A stretch of DNA of 64,000 bases from Paracoccaceae bacterium (GCA_009773375.1 WRPH01000014.1:1-64000), one strand, 5' to 3'; positions 51,732-63,732 are shown, counted from the first letter of the stretch. A program made the numbers and translations. Notes: a model not told the origin generated them from the sequence alone.

Positions 51732-53747
51732 TTAAACCTCTTCCAGCAAACCCCGGCCCTTCAACAACGGTTCCACCCCCGGCATCTTGCCACGGAATTT
51801 GGTATAAAGCTGGTCCGGCTCTTCTGAACCGCCCGCCGACAGGATAAACTGCTCCAGCCGCGCCGCCACCTCTGGATCAAACGCATCCCCCGCCTCTTCA
51901 AACGCGGCGAAGGCATCGGCATCCATCACTTCCGACCACATGTAGCTGTAATAACCGCTGGAATAGCCGTCGCCGGAAAACACATGCGCGAAATGCGGCG
52001 TGGCGTGGCGCATCCGGATCGCGCGCGGCATGCCGATGGCCTCCAGCACTTCGGCCTGTTTCTGCATCGGGTCTGCCGGGGCCGCACCTTCATGAAACGC
52101 CAGATCGACCAGTGCCGAGCCGATGAACTCCACCGTAGCAAAGCCCTGATCGTAAGTGCCCGCCGCCAGCAGCCGTTGCAGCATATCGGCGGGCATCGCA
52201 GCCCCGCTCTGCCAATGCCGCGCGTGTTTTTCCAACACCTCCGGCACCTCCAGCCAATGTTCGTAAAGCTGGCTGGGCAGTTCGACGAAATCACGCGCCA
52301 CCGAGGTGCCCGAGATGAAGCCATAGGTCACATTCGACAGCATCTGATGCAGCGCATGGCCAAATTCATGGAACAGCGTGCGGGCATCGTCATAGGACAG
52401 CAGCGCCGGATCGCCCTTGGCGAAGTTGCACACATTCACCACGATGGGGCTTTGTTCGCCCCCCAGTTTGCGTTGCGACCGCATCGCTGAACACCACGCC
52501 CCCGAGCGTTTCGAGCCGCGCGCAAAGTAATCACCGATGAACACCGCCACATGCGCGCCACGCCGCGTCACCTCCCAAGCCCTTGCATCGGCATGATAAA
52601 GCGGGGTGTCCAGCGCGCGAAACTCCAGCCCGAACAGCCGGTTGGCGCAATCAAACTGCGCTGCCAGCATCGCATCCAGCGACAGATAGGGTTTCAGCGC
52701 CGCCTCATCCAGATCATGCTCCGCCAGCCGCCGCTTTTCGGAATAATAGCGCCAGTCCCATGGCTCCAACGGCCCAGCGATGCCATCTGCATGCAGCATC
52801 GCCTCCAGCACCGCCGCATCTGCCATCGCCTTGCGCTTGGCAGGCGCCCACACCCGCATCAGCAATTCGCGCACCGCCGCCGGAGTTTTCGCCATTTCAG
52901 GCTCCAGCTTATAATCTGCAAAGCTGGCATAGCCCAAAAGCTGCGCCCGTTCCGCCCGCAACGCCAGAATTTCCGCCGCAACGCCACGGTTATCAGTGGC
53001 CCCACCATTCGCCCCACGCAGGCCCCAGGCCTCAAACGCCTTTTGCCGCAACGCCCGGCGCGGGCTGAACTGCAAGAACGGCACAATCAGCGACCGGCTC
53101 AGCGTCACCACCGGCCCCGCCACGCCCTTCTCCACCCCTGCCGTGCGCGCCGAGGCCACCACGAAATCCGGCAGGCCTTCCAGATCGGCCTCGCTCAGCT
53201 CCATGAACCACGCCCGTTCATCCGCCAGCAGGTTCTGGCTGAACTTCGTGCCCAGCACCGCCAGCCGCGATTTCACCGCCGTCAGCCGCGCCGCCTGATC
53301 GCCCTGCAACAGCGCCCCCGACCGCACGAACATCTGCCGATACAGCGTCAGCACCCGCAGTTGTTCCAGACTTAGCCCCAAACCATCGCGCCCCTGCCAC
53401 AGCGCCTCAATCCGCCCGAACAGCGCCGCGTTGTTGGTCACTTCGGACGCAAACGCGCTCATCTTCGGGGCCAGATCGCGCTGCAACGCCTCGCGCGCCT
53501 CGGTGCTGTCGGCCCCGGCCAGATTGTAAAACACGCCTGACACCCGATCCAACAGCGCCTCGGCCAGCTCCAGCGCCTCGATGGTATTGGCAAAATCGGG
53601 GGCCTCCGCCTGCCCGGCAATCGCTGCGATATGCGCCCGCGCCTCTGCCAAAGCCGCGTCAAACGCCGGGGCAAAATCCGTGTCCGAGATCGCAGCAAAC
53701 GGCGGCAGGCCGAACTCGGTCGTCCACGGGGTCAGCAAAGCATTCAT
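51732..53747 (-). CDS. M3-family oligopeptidase (Dcp/oligopeptidase A-like)
   Basis: Zinc metallopeptidase of 671 aa, full length for M3A enzymes. The HEXXH motif is in LFHEFGHALHQMLSNVTYG at about residue 460, followed by SGTSVARDFVELPSQLYEHW, which carries the third zinc ligand. It degrades short peptides in the cytoplasm. ATG at 53747 has AAGGAG upstream. Divergent from the GntR gene. Whether it belongs to the sugar regulon or is just a neighbour is unclear. Confidence 0.94.
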   Translation of the reverse strand: MNALLTPWTTEFGLPPFAAISDTDFAPAFDAALAEARAHIAAIAGQAEAPDFANTIEALELAEALLDRVSGVFYNLAGADSTEAREALQRDLAPKMSAFASEVTNNAALFGRIEALWQGRDGLGLSLEQLRVLTLYRQMFVRSGALLQGDQAARLTAVKSRLAVLGTKFSQNLLADERAWFMELSEADLEGLPDFVVASARTAGVEKGVAGPVVTLSRSLIVPFLQFSPRRALRQKAFEAWGLRGANGGATDNRGVAAEILALRAERAQLLGYASFADYKLEPEMAKTPAAVRELLMRVWAPAKRKAMADAAVLEAMLHADGIAGPLEPWDWRYYSEKRRLAEHDLDEAALKPYLSLDAMLAAQFDCANRLFGLEFRALDTPLYHADARAWEVTRRGAHVAVFIGDYFARGSKRSGAWCSAMRSQRKLGGEQSPIVVNVCNFAKGDPALLSYDDARTLFHEFGHALHQMLSNVTYGFISGTSVARDFVELPSQLYEHWLEVPEVLEKHARHWQSGAAMPADMLQRLLAAGTYDQGFATVEFIGSALVDLAFHEGAAPADPMQKQAEVLEAIGMPRAIRMRHATPHFAHVFSGDGYSSGYYSYMWSEVMDADAFAAFEEAGDAFDPEVAARLEQFILSAGGSEEPDQLYTKFRGKMPGVEPLLKGRGLLEEV

Positions 53748-53815
53748 GAAAACTCTCCTTTGCAGGCAAGCTATGCAGCCCACCGCACAAGGTCCAGCCC
53801 GCTGCACGCTGTTTC

Positions 53816-53850
53816 TTGATCCGCGCGCGGGCTTCCGCTAACATGTTAGA
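53816..53850 (+). promoter_or_regulatory. Leaderless gntR promoter overlapped by operator palindrome (site 3)
   Basis: TTGATC (53816-53821), a 17-base spacer and TAACAT (53839-53844) form a good sigma-70 promoter whose predicted start is the A of the gntR ATG at 53851. The palindrome CTAACATGTTAG (53838-53849) covers the -10. No ribosome-binding site is present, so the message is probably leaderless and autoregulated. Confidence 0.65.
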
Positions 53851-54558
53851 ATGTTACATGCCGCCCCACCCTCCGCCAAGCTTGCCCCGCTGGATCAGTT
53901 CAGCGGTTCTTTGGGCCAGCGCGTCTATCAGACGCTGCGGCAGGCGATCCTGTCGCTGGCGTATAAGCCCGGTGAAATCCTGCGCAAGCCCGAGATTTGC
54001 CAGCAACTGGGCGTCTCGCGCAGCCCGGTTTCCGATGCGGTGGCGCGTCTGGCCGCCGAAGGGCTGGTTGATGTGGTGCCGCAGGCTGGCACTTACGTCG
54101 CACGGTTTTCCATGGTCGAAATCCGCGAAGGCGCTTTCCTGCGCGAAGCGATCGAACTGCAAGCCATTGAACTGGTGGCCGAAAAAATCACTGAAGATCA
54201 ACTGGTGCAACTGCGCCGCAACATCACCGTGCAGGCCGCCCTGCTGGCCGACGGCGATAGTGCAGGCTTTCATCAGCTTGATGGTGAAATGCACGAGCTG
54301 ATCCGCAACTTCACCGGCTACCGCAAACTTTCCACCGTCGCCGATACCGCTTGGGCGCATGTCAACCGCGCCCGCCAGCTATTGCTGCCGATTGAAGGCC
54401 GGGGCGAAGCCACGCTGGAGGAACACCGCGCGATTCTGTTGGCGCTCGAAGCACACGACCCCGCCGCCGCCCGTGTGGCGCTGCGCCATCACCTGCGCCA
54501 GCTGATCAGCTATCTGGAGCCGCTCGAACGCAGCCACCCGGAATATTTCAACCCCTGA
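53851..54558 (+). CDS. GntR/FadR-family regulator of the sugar regulon
   Basis: A protein of 235 aa. The winged helix is at about residues 20-85 (SLGQRVYQTLRQAILSLAYKPGE; PEICQQLGVSRSPVSDAVARLAAEGLVDV). A FCD ligand-binding domain follows, with acidic and histidine residues for metal or ligand binding (HQLDGEMHELI; HRAILLALEAHD). It probably represses the surrounding genes until a pathway sugar or sugar acid binds. Its own promoter contains a perfect copy of the palindrome found at the other two divergent promoters. Followed after 18 bases by the TIM-barrel isomerase gene. Confidence 0.92.
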   Translation: MLHAAPPSAKLAPLDQFSGSLGQRVYQTLRQAILSLAYKPGEILRKPEICQQLGVSRSPVSDAVARLAAEGLVDVVPQAGTYVARFSMVEIREGAFLREAIELQAIELVAEKITEDQLVQLRRNITVQAALLADGDSAGFHQLDGEMHELIRNFTGYRKLSTVADTAWAHVNRARQLLLPIEGRGEATLEEHRAILLALEAHDPAAARVALRHHLRQLISYLEPLERSHPEYFNP

Positions 54559-54576
54559 CCCAATCCCCGAGGCCGC

Positions 54577-55539
54577 ATGACCCTGCCCAACGCCCCCCGC
54601 TACGCCACCCGTCTGAACGCCTTCAAGGTCAAGGGCGGCTCGGTGGCCGAGATGATCGCAGGCGCGGGCCGGGTTGGCGGGCTGGATGCCGCCGACCTGA
54701 ACTTCCCCGATCATTTCGAGGCGCACAGCCCGGCGCAACTGGGCCGGATGCTGGCCGATCAGGGCATGGTGCTGAACGGCCTTGCGATGCGCTACTACAC
54801 CGAGGCCGGTTTCAAGCTGGGCGCTTTCACCCACCCCGACCGCGCCATGCGTGCCGCCGCGATTGATCTGACCAAGCGCGGCCTTGATGCCTGCGCCGAA
54901 ATGGGCGGGCGGCTGATGACGCTGTGGATGGGGCAGGACGGCTACGACTATTCCTTCCAGATGGATTACGCCCGCGCCTGGGAAGACAGCCTTGCCGCGA
55001 TTGCCGAGGTGGCCGATCATAACCCCGGTCTCGACATCGCCATTGAATACAAGCCGGATGAGCCACGCGCCTTCGCGCTGATGCCCGATATGGCCACCAC
55101 CCTGCTGGCGCTGCGCGAGGTGAACCGCGCCAATACCGGCGTGACCTTGGATTTCGCGCATGTGCTTTACGCGGGCGAGATGCCCGCCTATGCCGCCACG
55201 CTTGCCGCCCGGCACAGCCGGATCTTGGGCGTGCATCTGAATGACGGCTACGGCAAGCGCGACGATGGGCTGATGGCAGGCACCGTGCATCCCATTCAAA
55301 CGCTTGAGCTTTTCGTGGCGCTGGATCGCGCGGGCTATGATGGCGTGATCTATTTTGACACCTTCCCCGACCATGCCGGGCTGGACCCGGTGGCAGAATC
55401 CCGCGCCAATATCGCACTGACGGATCGTCTGCGCGACATCGCCCGCAGACTCTCGCAAGACCCCGACCTCGCCCGCGCCATCGCCGCGCAGGACGCCGCC
55501 GCCAGCACCCGGCTGCTGGCGAAGCGGCTCTATGGATAA
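54577..55539 (+). CDS. Sugar isomerase/epimerase TIM-barrel protein
   Basis: Xylose-isomerase-like TIM barrel (AP endonuclease family 2 fold), 320 aa. Putative metal ligands are in DIAIEYKPDEPRA (Glu), VTLDFAHVLYAGE (Asp, His), ILGVHLNDGYGKRDDG (His, Asp) and the late Asp/Glu region IYFDTFPDHAG. This pattern resembles L-rhamnose/D-tagatose epimerase-type isomerases. Co-transcribed with the regulator. Substrate unknown; likely the imported sugar or its keto form. Confidence 0.88.
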   Translation: MTLPNAPRYATRLNAFKVKGGSVAEMIAGAGRVGGLDAADLNFPDHFEAHSPAQLGRMLADQGMVLNGLAMRYYTEAGFKLGAFTHPDRAMRAAAIDLTKRGLDACAEMGGRLMTLWMGQDGYDYSFQMDYARAWEDSLAAIAEVADHNPGLDIAIEYKPDEPRAFALMPDMATTLLALREVNRANTGVTLDFAHVLYAGEMPAYAATLAARHSRILGVHLNDGYGKRDDGLMAGTVHPIQTLELFVALDRAGYDGVIYFDTFPDHAGLDPVAESRANIALTDRLRDIARRLSQDPDLARAIAAQDAAASTRLLAKRLYG

Positions 55540-55865
55540 AAACACTGGCTTCAAGAAAAGGCCCACTTTACCCGATTTGTCACGCGACAAATCGGGTCGC
55601 GCCTGCCTGCCCGCGGCAGGCGCGTTTCCGCGCCAGCCCAGGCAGCCGCGCCCCGATTTTCAAACGATTGTTTGCGGCATGAACTCCCTTGTTCAACGGC
55701 CCTTGGCCTTATGAACAACGACCCGAAAAACGCTCCCCCGGAGCGTTTTCTTGCGGTTCGGCCCTACGCGGAAAGTCTCGTCAAACCTTAACAAGTCCTG
55801 AACACCCTCGCACAACCCACTGCCAAACAACACTAATCCCCACTGTCCACACGCGGACACACCCA
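55540..55865. other. 326-base intergenic region with three hairpins, no gene
   Basis: CCCGATTTGTC (55571-55581) pairs with GACAAATCGGG (55586-55596); CGCGCCTGCC (55598-55607) pairs with GGCAGGCGCG (55615-55624). A classical terminator follows at 55726-55751 (AAAACGCTCC, CCC loop, GGAGCGTTTT). The last 110 bases before the ATPase stop hold nothing I recognise. Short frames here lack ribosome-binding sites and coding bias. Confidence 0.7.
55726..55751 (+). terminator. Intrinsic terminator
   Basis: AAAACGCTCC (55727-55736) and GGAGCGTTTT (55740-55749) form a 10-bp stem with a 3-C loop, flanked by A and T runs. It is suited to ending transcripts from either side: the TIM-barrel gene and, in reverse, the metal ATPase gene. 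Confidence 0.75.
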
Positions 55866-58682
<2,817 letters not shown>

Positions 58683-58688
58683 CCCGGC

Positions 58689-58745
58689 GGTGCGTGACGC
58701 CCGGTCTTCGCTGCCGCGAGACCGGGCTTTCACACACCCTACCTC
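58689..58745. repeat. Expanded member of the palindromic repeat family
   Basis: It begins GGTGCGTGA and ends CACACACCCTACCTC like the other units, but the centre is replaced by a different hairpin (GCCCGGTCT paired with AGACCGGGC). It lies just after the SDR stop. Confidence 0.6.
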
Positions 58746-58760
58746 GCACCCAATCCCCCC

Positions 58761-58795
58761 ACTTCATCTTGGCAAAAATACTCCCGCGCGGCGCG
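58761..58795. repeat. Intergenic ATACT/ATATTT-type element
   Basis: CTTCATCTTGGCAAAAATAC followed by TCCCGCGCGG. In reverse complement it resembles the element at 33821-33850 (GCGGAGTATTTTTGCCAAAG). Part of the 250-base gap between the SDR and alr genes; nothing else is recognised there. Confidence 0.5.
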
Positions 58796-58935
58796 CGCCC
58801 GCCGCCGCCGCAAACCCCGGCTTTCGGCAAAAATCCGCGTCAGCGCGGTCGAGCGGGGCCTCGATGGCCCCCGAGACTGCACCAGAGCCAAGAATTCCCC
58901 CTTGACCCCGCGCGCCGCCCTGTCAAAACCGGGCT

Positions 58936-59985
58936 ATGGCTACAGCAACTCTCTCCATCGACCTCGACGCCATCGCCGCCAACTGGCGCGCCTTGGATAA
59001 AGCCTCCGCTTCGGGGGTGCAAACCGCTGCGGTGGTCAAAGCCGATGCCTATGGGCTCGGCATCGCCCGCGTTGGCCGGGCACTGGCGCAAGCGGGCGCG
59101 CGGCGGTTCTTTGTCGCCGTGGCCGAAGAAGGCGCCACGCTGCGGCAAGTGCTGGGGCAAGGCCCGCAGATCTGCATCCTGTCGGGGCACATGGCGGGCG
59201 ACACCGACATGATCGGCGATCTGGACCTGACGCCGATGCTGAACAGCCTCGATCAGGTCACCCGCCATCTCGAATCGCTGCCCGGCCAGCCATTTGGCGT
59301 GCAGCTTGATACCGGCATGAACCGTTTGGGCATGGAAGAAACCGAATGGGAGGCGATTGCCCCCTTCGTGCTGGAGGCGGGGCCGGAACTGCTGATGTCG
59401 CATCTCGCCTGCGCCGATGATCCAGATCACGGCTTGAACGAAACCCAGTTGGCCAGCTTTCTGGCGATGACCAACGGCACCGGCGTGCCGCGCAGTCTTG
59501 CCGCCACCGGGGGTATTCTGCTCGGGCCGAAGTACCACTTCGATCTGACCCGCCCCGGCATCGGCCTTTATGGGGGCCGCCCCTACGAGGCGGCGCGCCC
59601 GGCAATCACGCTGTCGCTGCCGGTGATCCAGACCCGCGAGGTCGCGGCGGGTGAACCGGTCGGCTATTCCTGCGCCTGGACCGCCGATGCGCCTTCGGTG
59701 ATTGCCACCGTTGCCGCAGGCTATGCCGACGGGCTGCCGCGCACGCTGTCGAATGCGGCGGTGCTGTGGGATGGCGACACGCCCTGCCCGCTGGTAGGCC
59801 GGGTCTCGATGGATCTGATCACCGTCGATATCACCCACCTTTCGCAAATCCCGCGCTATCTCGATATCATCGGCCCGCATCAATCCGCAGATGAGCTGGC
59901 CGATATCGCTGGCACCATCGGCTATGAAATCCTCACCAGCCTCGGGTCGCGCTACGTCCGCCGCTATTATGAGGGCGCGGCGTGA
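58936..59985 (+). CDS. alr: Alanine racemase
   Basis: PLP-dependent alanine racemase of 349 aa, supplying D-alanine for peptidoglycan. The PLP lysine is in [12 protein letters not shown] (about residue 35) and the second catalytic residue, a Tyr, in PVGYSCAW (about 240). [12 protein letters not shown] is the usual C-terminal motif. Full length. No good ribosome-binding site is evident. It leads an operon with mlaE and mlaF (GTGA overlap). Confidence 0.95.
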   Translation: MATATLSIDLDAIAANWRALDKASASGVQTAAVVKADAYGLGIARVGRALAQAGARRFFVAVAEEGATLRQVLGQGPQICILSGHMAGDTDMIGDLDLTPMLNSLDQVTRHLESLPGQPFGVQLDTGMNRLGMEETEWEAIAPFVLEAGPELLMSHLACADDPDHGLNETQLASFLAMTNGTGVPRSLAATGGILLGPKYHFDLTRPGIGLYGGRPYEAARPAITLSLPVIQTREVAAGEPVGYSCAWTADAPSVIATVAAGYADGLPRTLSNAAVLWDGDTPCPLVGRVSMDLITVDITHLSQIPRYLDIIGPHQSADELADIAGTIGYEILTSLGSRYVRRYYEGAA

Positions 59986-60776
59986 GCCTGACCGCCCTGC
60001 CCGAAGCCGCCCTTGCCAGCCTTGGCCGCGCCACCTTGGCGGCTTTGGCAGCTTTGGGCCGCATCGCGCTGTATGCTGCCAGCACCCTGTCGCATATCGT
60101 CCGCCCGCCGTTCTACCGCCGCGAATTTCTGACTGCCCTGCTGCAAGTCGGCTGGCTGTCGCTGCCGGTCGTAGGTCTCACCGCCATCTTCACCGGCGGC
60201 GCGCTGGCGTTGCAGATCTATGCCGGCGGCCAACGCTTTTCCGCCGAAGCTGTGGTGCCGCAGATCGTCGCCATCGGCATGGTGCGGGAACTTGGCCCGG
60301 TGCTGGTTGGCCTGATGATCGCCGCCCGCGTCACCTCTTCGATCGCCGCCGAAGTTGCCACCATGAAGGTGACCGAACAGATCGACGCCTTGGTCACGCT
60401 ATCGACCCATCCGATGAAATACCTGACCGTTCCGCGCGTTCTGGCGGGTTTTCTGACCGTGCCGCTGCTGGTCGGCATCGGCGATATCATCGGCATCATG
60501 GGCGGATTTCTGGTGTCAACCGAACAACTCGGCTTCAACCGCGCCAGCTACATCAAGAACACCATCGACTTTCTGGAAACCGCCGACGTGGTGTCATCCC
60601 TGATCAAGGGCGCGGTGTTCGGCTTCATCGCCACGCTGATCGGCTGCTATTACGGGATGAATTCCGGTCGCGGCGCGCAAGGCGTGGGCGGGGCCACCAA
60701 GAACGCCGTCGCCGCCGCCTCGATCCTGATTCTGGCCGCCAACTTCGTGCTGACCTCGGTGATGTTCGGATCATGA
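59982..60776 (+). CDS. mlaE: MlaE-family lipid ABC transporter permease
   Basis: Permease of 264 aa with five or six membrane segments. Characteristic MlaE segments are [45 protein letters not shown] and [25 protein letters not shown]. It takes part in retrograde phospholipid transport that keeps outer membrane asymmetry. GTG start overlaps the alr stop. The MlaD and MlaC partners are not encoded here. Confidence 0.94.
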   Translation: MSLTALPEAALASLGRATLAALAALGRIALYAASTLSHIVRPPFYRREFLTALLQVGWLSLPVVGLTAIFTGGALALQIYAGGQRFSAEAVVPQIVAIGMVRELGPVLVGLMIAARVTSSIAAEVATMKVTEQIDALVTLSTHPMKYLTVPRVLAGFLTVPLLVGIGDIIGIMGGFLVSTEQLGFNRASYIKNTIDFLETADVVSSLIKGAVFGFIATLIGCYYGMNSGRGAQGVGGATKNAVAAASILILAANFVLTSVMFGS

Positions 60777-61519
60777 TCGAGCTTTCACAAGTCACCAAGG
60801 CCTTCGGCAAGAACCGCGTGTTGCGCGGCATCAACCTGACGATTCCGCGCGGCCAAAGCATGGTCGTCATCGGCGGTTCCGGCACCGGCAAATCGGTGCT
60901 GCTGAAATCCATCCTCGGCCTTGTCACCCCCGATTCCGGCCGCATCACCCTTGATGGCGTCGATGTGCGCGAGACCGAGCGTGATGCCTTCCTGGCCCGT
61001 TTCGGCATGCTCTTCCAAGGCGGCGCGCTGTTTGACAGCCTCAAGGTCTGGGAAAACGTCGCCTTCCGGCTGATGCGCGGCCACACCAAACGCCCCAAGG
61101 CCGAAGCCCATGAAATCGCGGTGGAAAAACTGCGCCGGGTCGGGCTGAAACCCGAAACCGCTGATCTTTACCCGGCGGAGCTGTCGGGCGGCATGCAAAA
61201 GCGCGTCGGCCTCGCCCGCGCCATCGCCGCCGAGCCTGAAATCATCTTTTTCGACGAACCCACCACCGGACTGGACCCGATCATGTCGGGCGTCATCAAT
61301 GAATTGATCCGCGAAATCGTCACCGAAATGGGCGCAACCGCGATGACGATCACGCATGACATGTCGTCGGTGCGCGCCATCGCCGATCAGGTGGCGATGC
61401 TGCACGATGGGTTGATCCGCTGGACCGGCCCGGTCGCCGAGATGGACACCGCCGCCGATCCCTACCTGCAACAGTTCATCCATGGCCGTGCCGAAGGGCC
61501 GATTGAAAGCGTGCGATGA
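60773..61519 (+). CDS. mlaF: MlaF-family lipid ABC transporter ATPase
   Basis: ATP-binding subunit of 248 aa: Walker A IGGSGTGKSVLLKSI, Q-loop region MLFQGGALFDSLKVWEN (typical of MlaF), signature LSGGMQKRVGLARA and Walker B IIFFDEPTTGLDP. It energises the MlaE permease. Start overlaps the mlaE stop (ATGA) and its own stop overlaps the next gene, so four genes are coupled. Confidence 0.95.
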   Translation: MIELSQVTKAFGKNRVLRGINLTIPRGQSMVVIGGSGTGKSVLLKSILGLVTPDSGRITLDGVDVRETERDAFLARFGMLFQGGALFDSLKVWENVAFRLMRGHTKRPKAEAHEIAVEKLRRVGLKPETADLYPAELSGGMQKRVGLARAIAAEPEIIFFDEPTTGLDPIMSGVINELIREIVTEMGATAMTITHDMSSVRAIADQVAMLHDGLIRWTGPVAEMDTAADPYLQQFIHGRAEGPIESVR

Positions 61520-61926
61520 CGCTGCTGTTCGACCCTGCGCGCTTTACCAATCTGATCTGGCAGCTGAACACCGCGCTGAGCTGGCTGTTGATTCTGCTGC
61601 CAGCCACGATTGCGCTTGCAGGCTATGCCAGCCTTGCCCAGCGCAGCGATGACCGCATCCGGGCTTGGGTGCAAGTGATCACCGGCAGCCTGCTGACGCT
61701 GTGGCTGCTGGCGCCGTGGCAGCCAACAGACCCCGCGATCCGCGCCGCCAATGCCACCATCACGCTGTTTACCTATGGCTATGTGCTGCAAGACTGGCTG
61801 CGCGAGCTGTGGCGCAGCAGCGGTTTGCCGCGTTGGGCGCACTGGCTGGTGTTTGTGACCTTCCTCGCCACCCTGCTTTGCGCGGCGGTGATGGGCTATC
61901 AGATCTACCTGCTGGACCGGCCCTAG
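61516..61926 (+). CDS. Small four-helix membrane protein
   Basis: A protein of 136 aa with four predicted membrane helices (LSWLLILLPATIALAGYASL; WVQVITGSLLTLWLLAPW; ITLFTYGYVLQDW; WLVFVTFLATLLCAAVMGYQ). No enzymatic motifs. It overlaps mlaF by 4 bases (ATGA), so it is in the same operon and might be an accessory of lipid transport, but nothing in the sequence proves that. Confidence 0.75.
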   Translation: MTLLFDPARFTNLIWQLNTALSWLLILLPATIALAGYASLAQRSDDRIRAWVQVITGSLLTLWLLAPWQPTDPAIRAANATITLFTYGYVLQDWLRELWRSSGLPRWAHWLVFVTFLATLLCAAVMGYQIYLLDRP

Positions 61927-61997
61927 CCCGTTCACAGATTCGCCCATTTTGGCACCCCACCACAATTGCACAAAGTTTTCCCGCAGGGGTTGCGACA

Positions 61998-62018
61998 TTG
62001 TTTCCACCGGCGAAACAA
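61998..62018. other. Small hairpin in a 217-base intergenic gap
   Basis: TTGTTTC (61998-62004) pairs with GAAACAA (62012-62018). It is the only structure noticed between the membrane-protein gene and the next gene; no promoter stands out. Confidence 0.35.
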
Positions 62019-62143
62019 CACGGCTTACCCCCAAGACTTTGATCGCTAACCCCCTGCGGATCAAGGAAAATGTTTGCAAAATTTGTGGCAACTCGGAAGG
62101 GTTCATGCGGAACGATTAAGACCGGATGGTCGGAGGAATTGGT

Positions 62144-62923
62144 ATGGCGGTGAATTGGCGGGAAACCCTGCGCGTGACACAGGCGGGGGTGCAGTCTGTG
62201 GCGCAGGCGATCATCGTGATGCTGGCCGCAGGCGTGGCGCTTGCCACCGCTGCTGCCGCCCTCGGGCAAATCCCTTGGCCGCAGATTGCGCTGTTCTTCG
62301 GTGGCCAAGCCGTGCCGAACGCCGGCATGTGGCTGCAAATCGGGTTGACGCTGGTGCTGGCGATGATGACCTTCTTTCTGCCCGCCAATACCCGCATGGC
62401 CCGGCTGGAGCGCAGCCACCGCAGCTTTGCGATGGGGATGCAGGACGTGGCGCAGGCCTACCGCCACGCCCATGCCGCCGACCGCGCCGGGGTGTTTGCA
62501 CTGTCGGGTGAATTTGAATCGATGCGCGCCCGCATGGAGCATCTGCGCGCGCACCCGGATTTCCAGCATCTTGAACCGGAGCTGCTGCAACTGGCCGCGC
62601 AGATGAGCGTGGAAACCCGTGACCTTGCGCGCGGCTATTCCGATGAAAAGGTCGCCCGTGCCAAGGGCTTTCTGCGGCAGCGGCAAGAAGAAGTGCAGCA
62701 ACTGACCGACAAGCTGGCGATTGCGCGCCGCACCTGCGATGAACTCCGCCGTTGGCTGGGCGACATACAGGCCGAAGAACTGCAGGCCCAAACCCAGTTG
62801 AAACGGCTGGAGGCGGATCTCAAGGAAATCCTGCCGACGCTGGGCTATGATTTCGATCTGGAGGATCACCGCGAAGATCATCGCGACGCCAATGTGGTGG
62901 CGCTGCCGAAGCCGTCGAAATAG
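62144..62923 (+). CDS. Membrane-anchored coiled-coil protein
   Basis: A protein of 259 aa. Two N-terminal membrane helices (AQAIIVMLAAGVALATAAAALG; GMWLQIGLTLVLAMMTFFLP) precede a long helical, coiled-coil cytoplasmic part (YSDEKVARAKGFLRQRQEEV; RRWLGDIQAEELQAQTQLKR). Rhodobacteraceae relatives are often labelled DNA repair protein in databases (recalled), a name with no visible basis in the sequence. GGAGGAA ends 5 bases before the ATG at 62144. Function unknown. Confidence 0.78.
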   Translation: MAVNWRETLRVTQAGVQSVAQAIIVMLAAGVALATAAAALGQIPWPQIALFFGGQAVPNAGMWLQIGLTLVLAMMTFFLPANTRMARLERSHRSFAMGMQDVAQAYRHAHAADRAGVFALSGEFESMRARMEHLRAHPDFQHLEPELLQLAAQMSVETRDLARGYSDEKVARAKGFLRQRQEEVQQLTDKLAIARRTCDELRRWLGDIQAEELQAQTQLKRLEADLKEILPTLGYDFDLEDHREDHRDANVVALPKPSK

Positions 62924-62982
62924 CCGCCCTTGCGTCTGGCGGGCTGGGGCGCAACACTGGGCGAAACCGCTGGAAAGCCGCA

Positions 62983-63732
62983 ATGTCCCGCCCACCAAAG
63001 ATTTTTTCCACCAAGCCCGTCGGCCCGAAGTCTTCGGCGCTGCGCGGTCTGCGCCTGATCACCGCGCACCGCCGCGCCAAGGCATCGGATCGTGCGCTGG
63101 CCACCATCCTTGCCGCCATTGCCGGGGCTGCGAATGCCGGCGGCTTCATTCTGCTGGGCAGCTATACTTCGCATATGACCGGCTATCTGTCGGCGCTGGC
63201 TGATAACATCGTGCTGCAAAATCTGGCGCTGGTCGGGCAAAGCCTGCTGGCGATCACGCTGTTTGTGCTGGGGGCGGCGGCTTCGGCGCTGACAATCAAC
63301 TGGGCGCGCGACCACCGGCCAACCCGGCAATATGCCATCCCGATCGGGCTGCAAGGTGGGCTTCTGGTGGCGCTGGCCGGGCTTGGCGCCGCCGATCTGG
63401 CACCGGCGCTGGCGCAGACACTGGGCCTTGGCCTGCTTTCGTTCATCATGGGGTTTCAAAACGCCACCATCACCAAGATCTCTTACGCCCGCATCCGCAC
63501 CACCCATGCCACCGGCATGATCACCGATGTCGGCATCGAGCTGGGTCGTGCCGCCTATGGCCGCGTCTTCCACACCGCCACCCGCGCCGACCGCGCCAAG
63601 CTGGCGATCCTGCTGCAATTGCTGGCGACGTTCCTGATCGGCGGCATCATCGGAGCCTTGGGCTACAGTTACGCGGGCTTCGCCTTCTCACTGCCCCTCG
63701 CTGCGATCCTGCTGGGGCTGGCCCTGTTGTGA
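62983..63732 (+). CDS. YoaK/DUF1275-family membrane protein
   Basis: A protein of 249 aa with about six membrane helices. Family segments are IAGAANAGGFILLGSYTSHMTG, LGLGLLSFIMGFQNATITKI and THATGMITDVGIELGR. DUF1275 proteins are widespread inner-membrane proteins of unknown transport or scaffold function. No convincing ribosome-binding site; start chosen at the first ATG. Its stop overlaps the next gene. Confidence 0.88.
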   Translation: MSRPPKIFSTKPVGPKSSALRGLRLITAHRRAKASDRALATILAAIAGAANAGGFILLGSYTSHMTGYLSALADNIVLQNLALVGQSLLAITLFVLGAAASALTINWARDHRPTRQYAIPIGLQGGLLVALAGLGAADLAPALAQTLGLGLLSFIMGFQNATITKISYARIRTTHATGMITDVGIELGRAAYGRVFHTATRADRAKLAILLQLLATFLIGGIIGALGYSYAGFAFSLPLAAILLGLALL

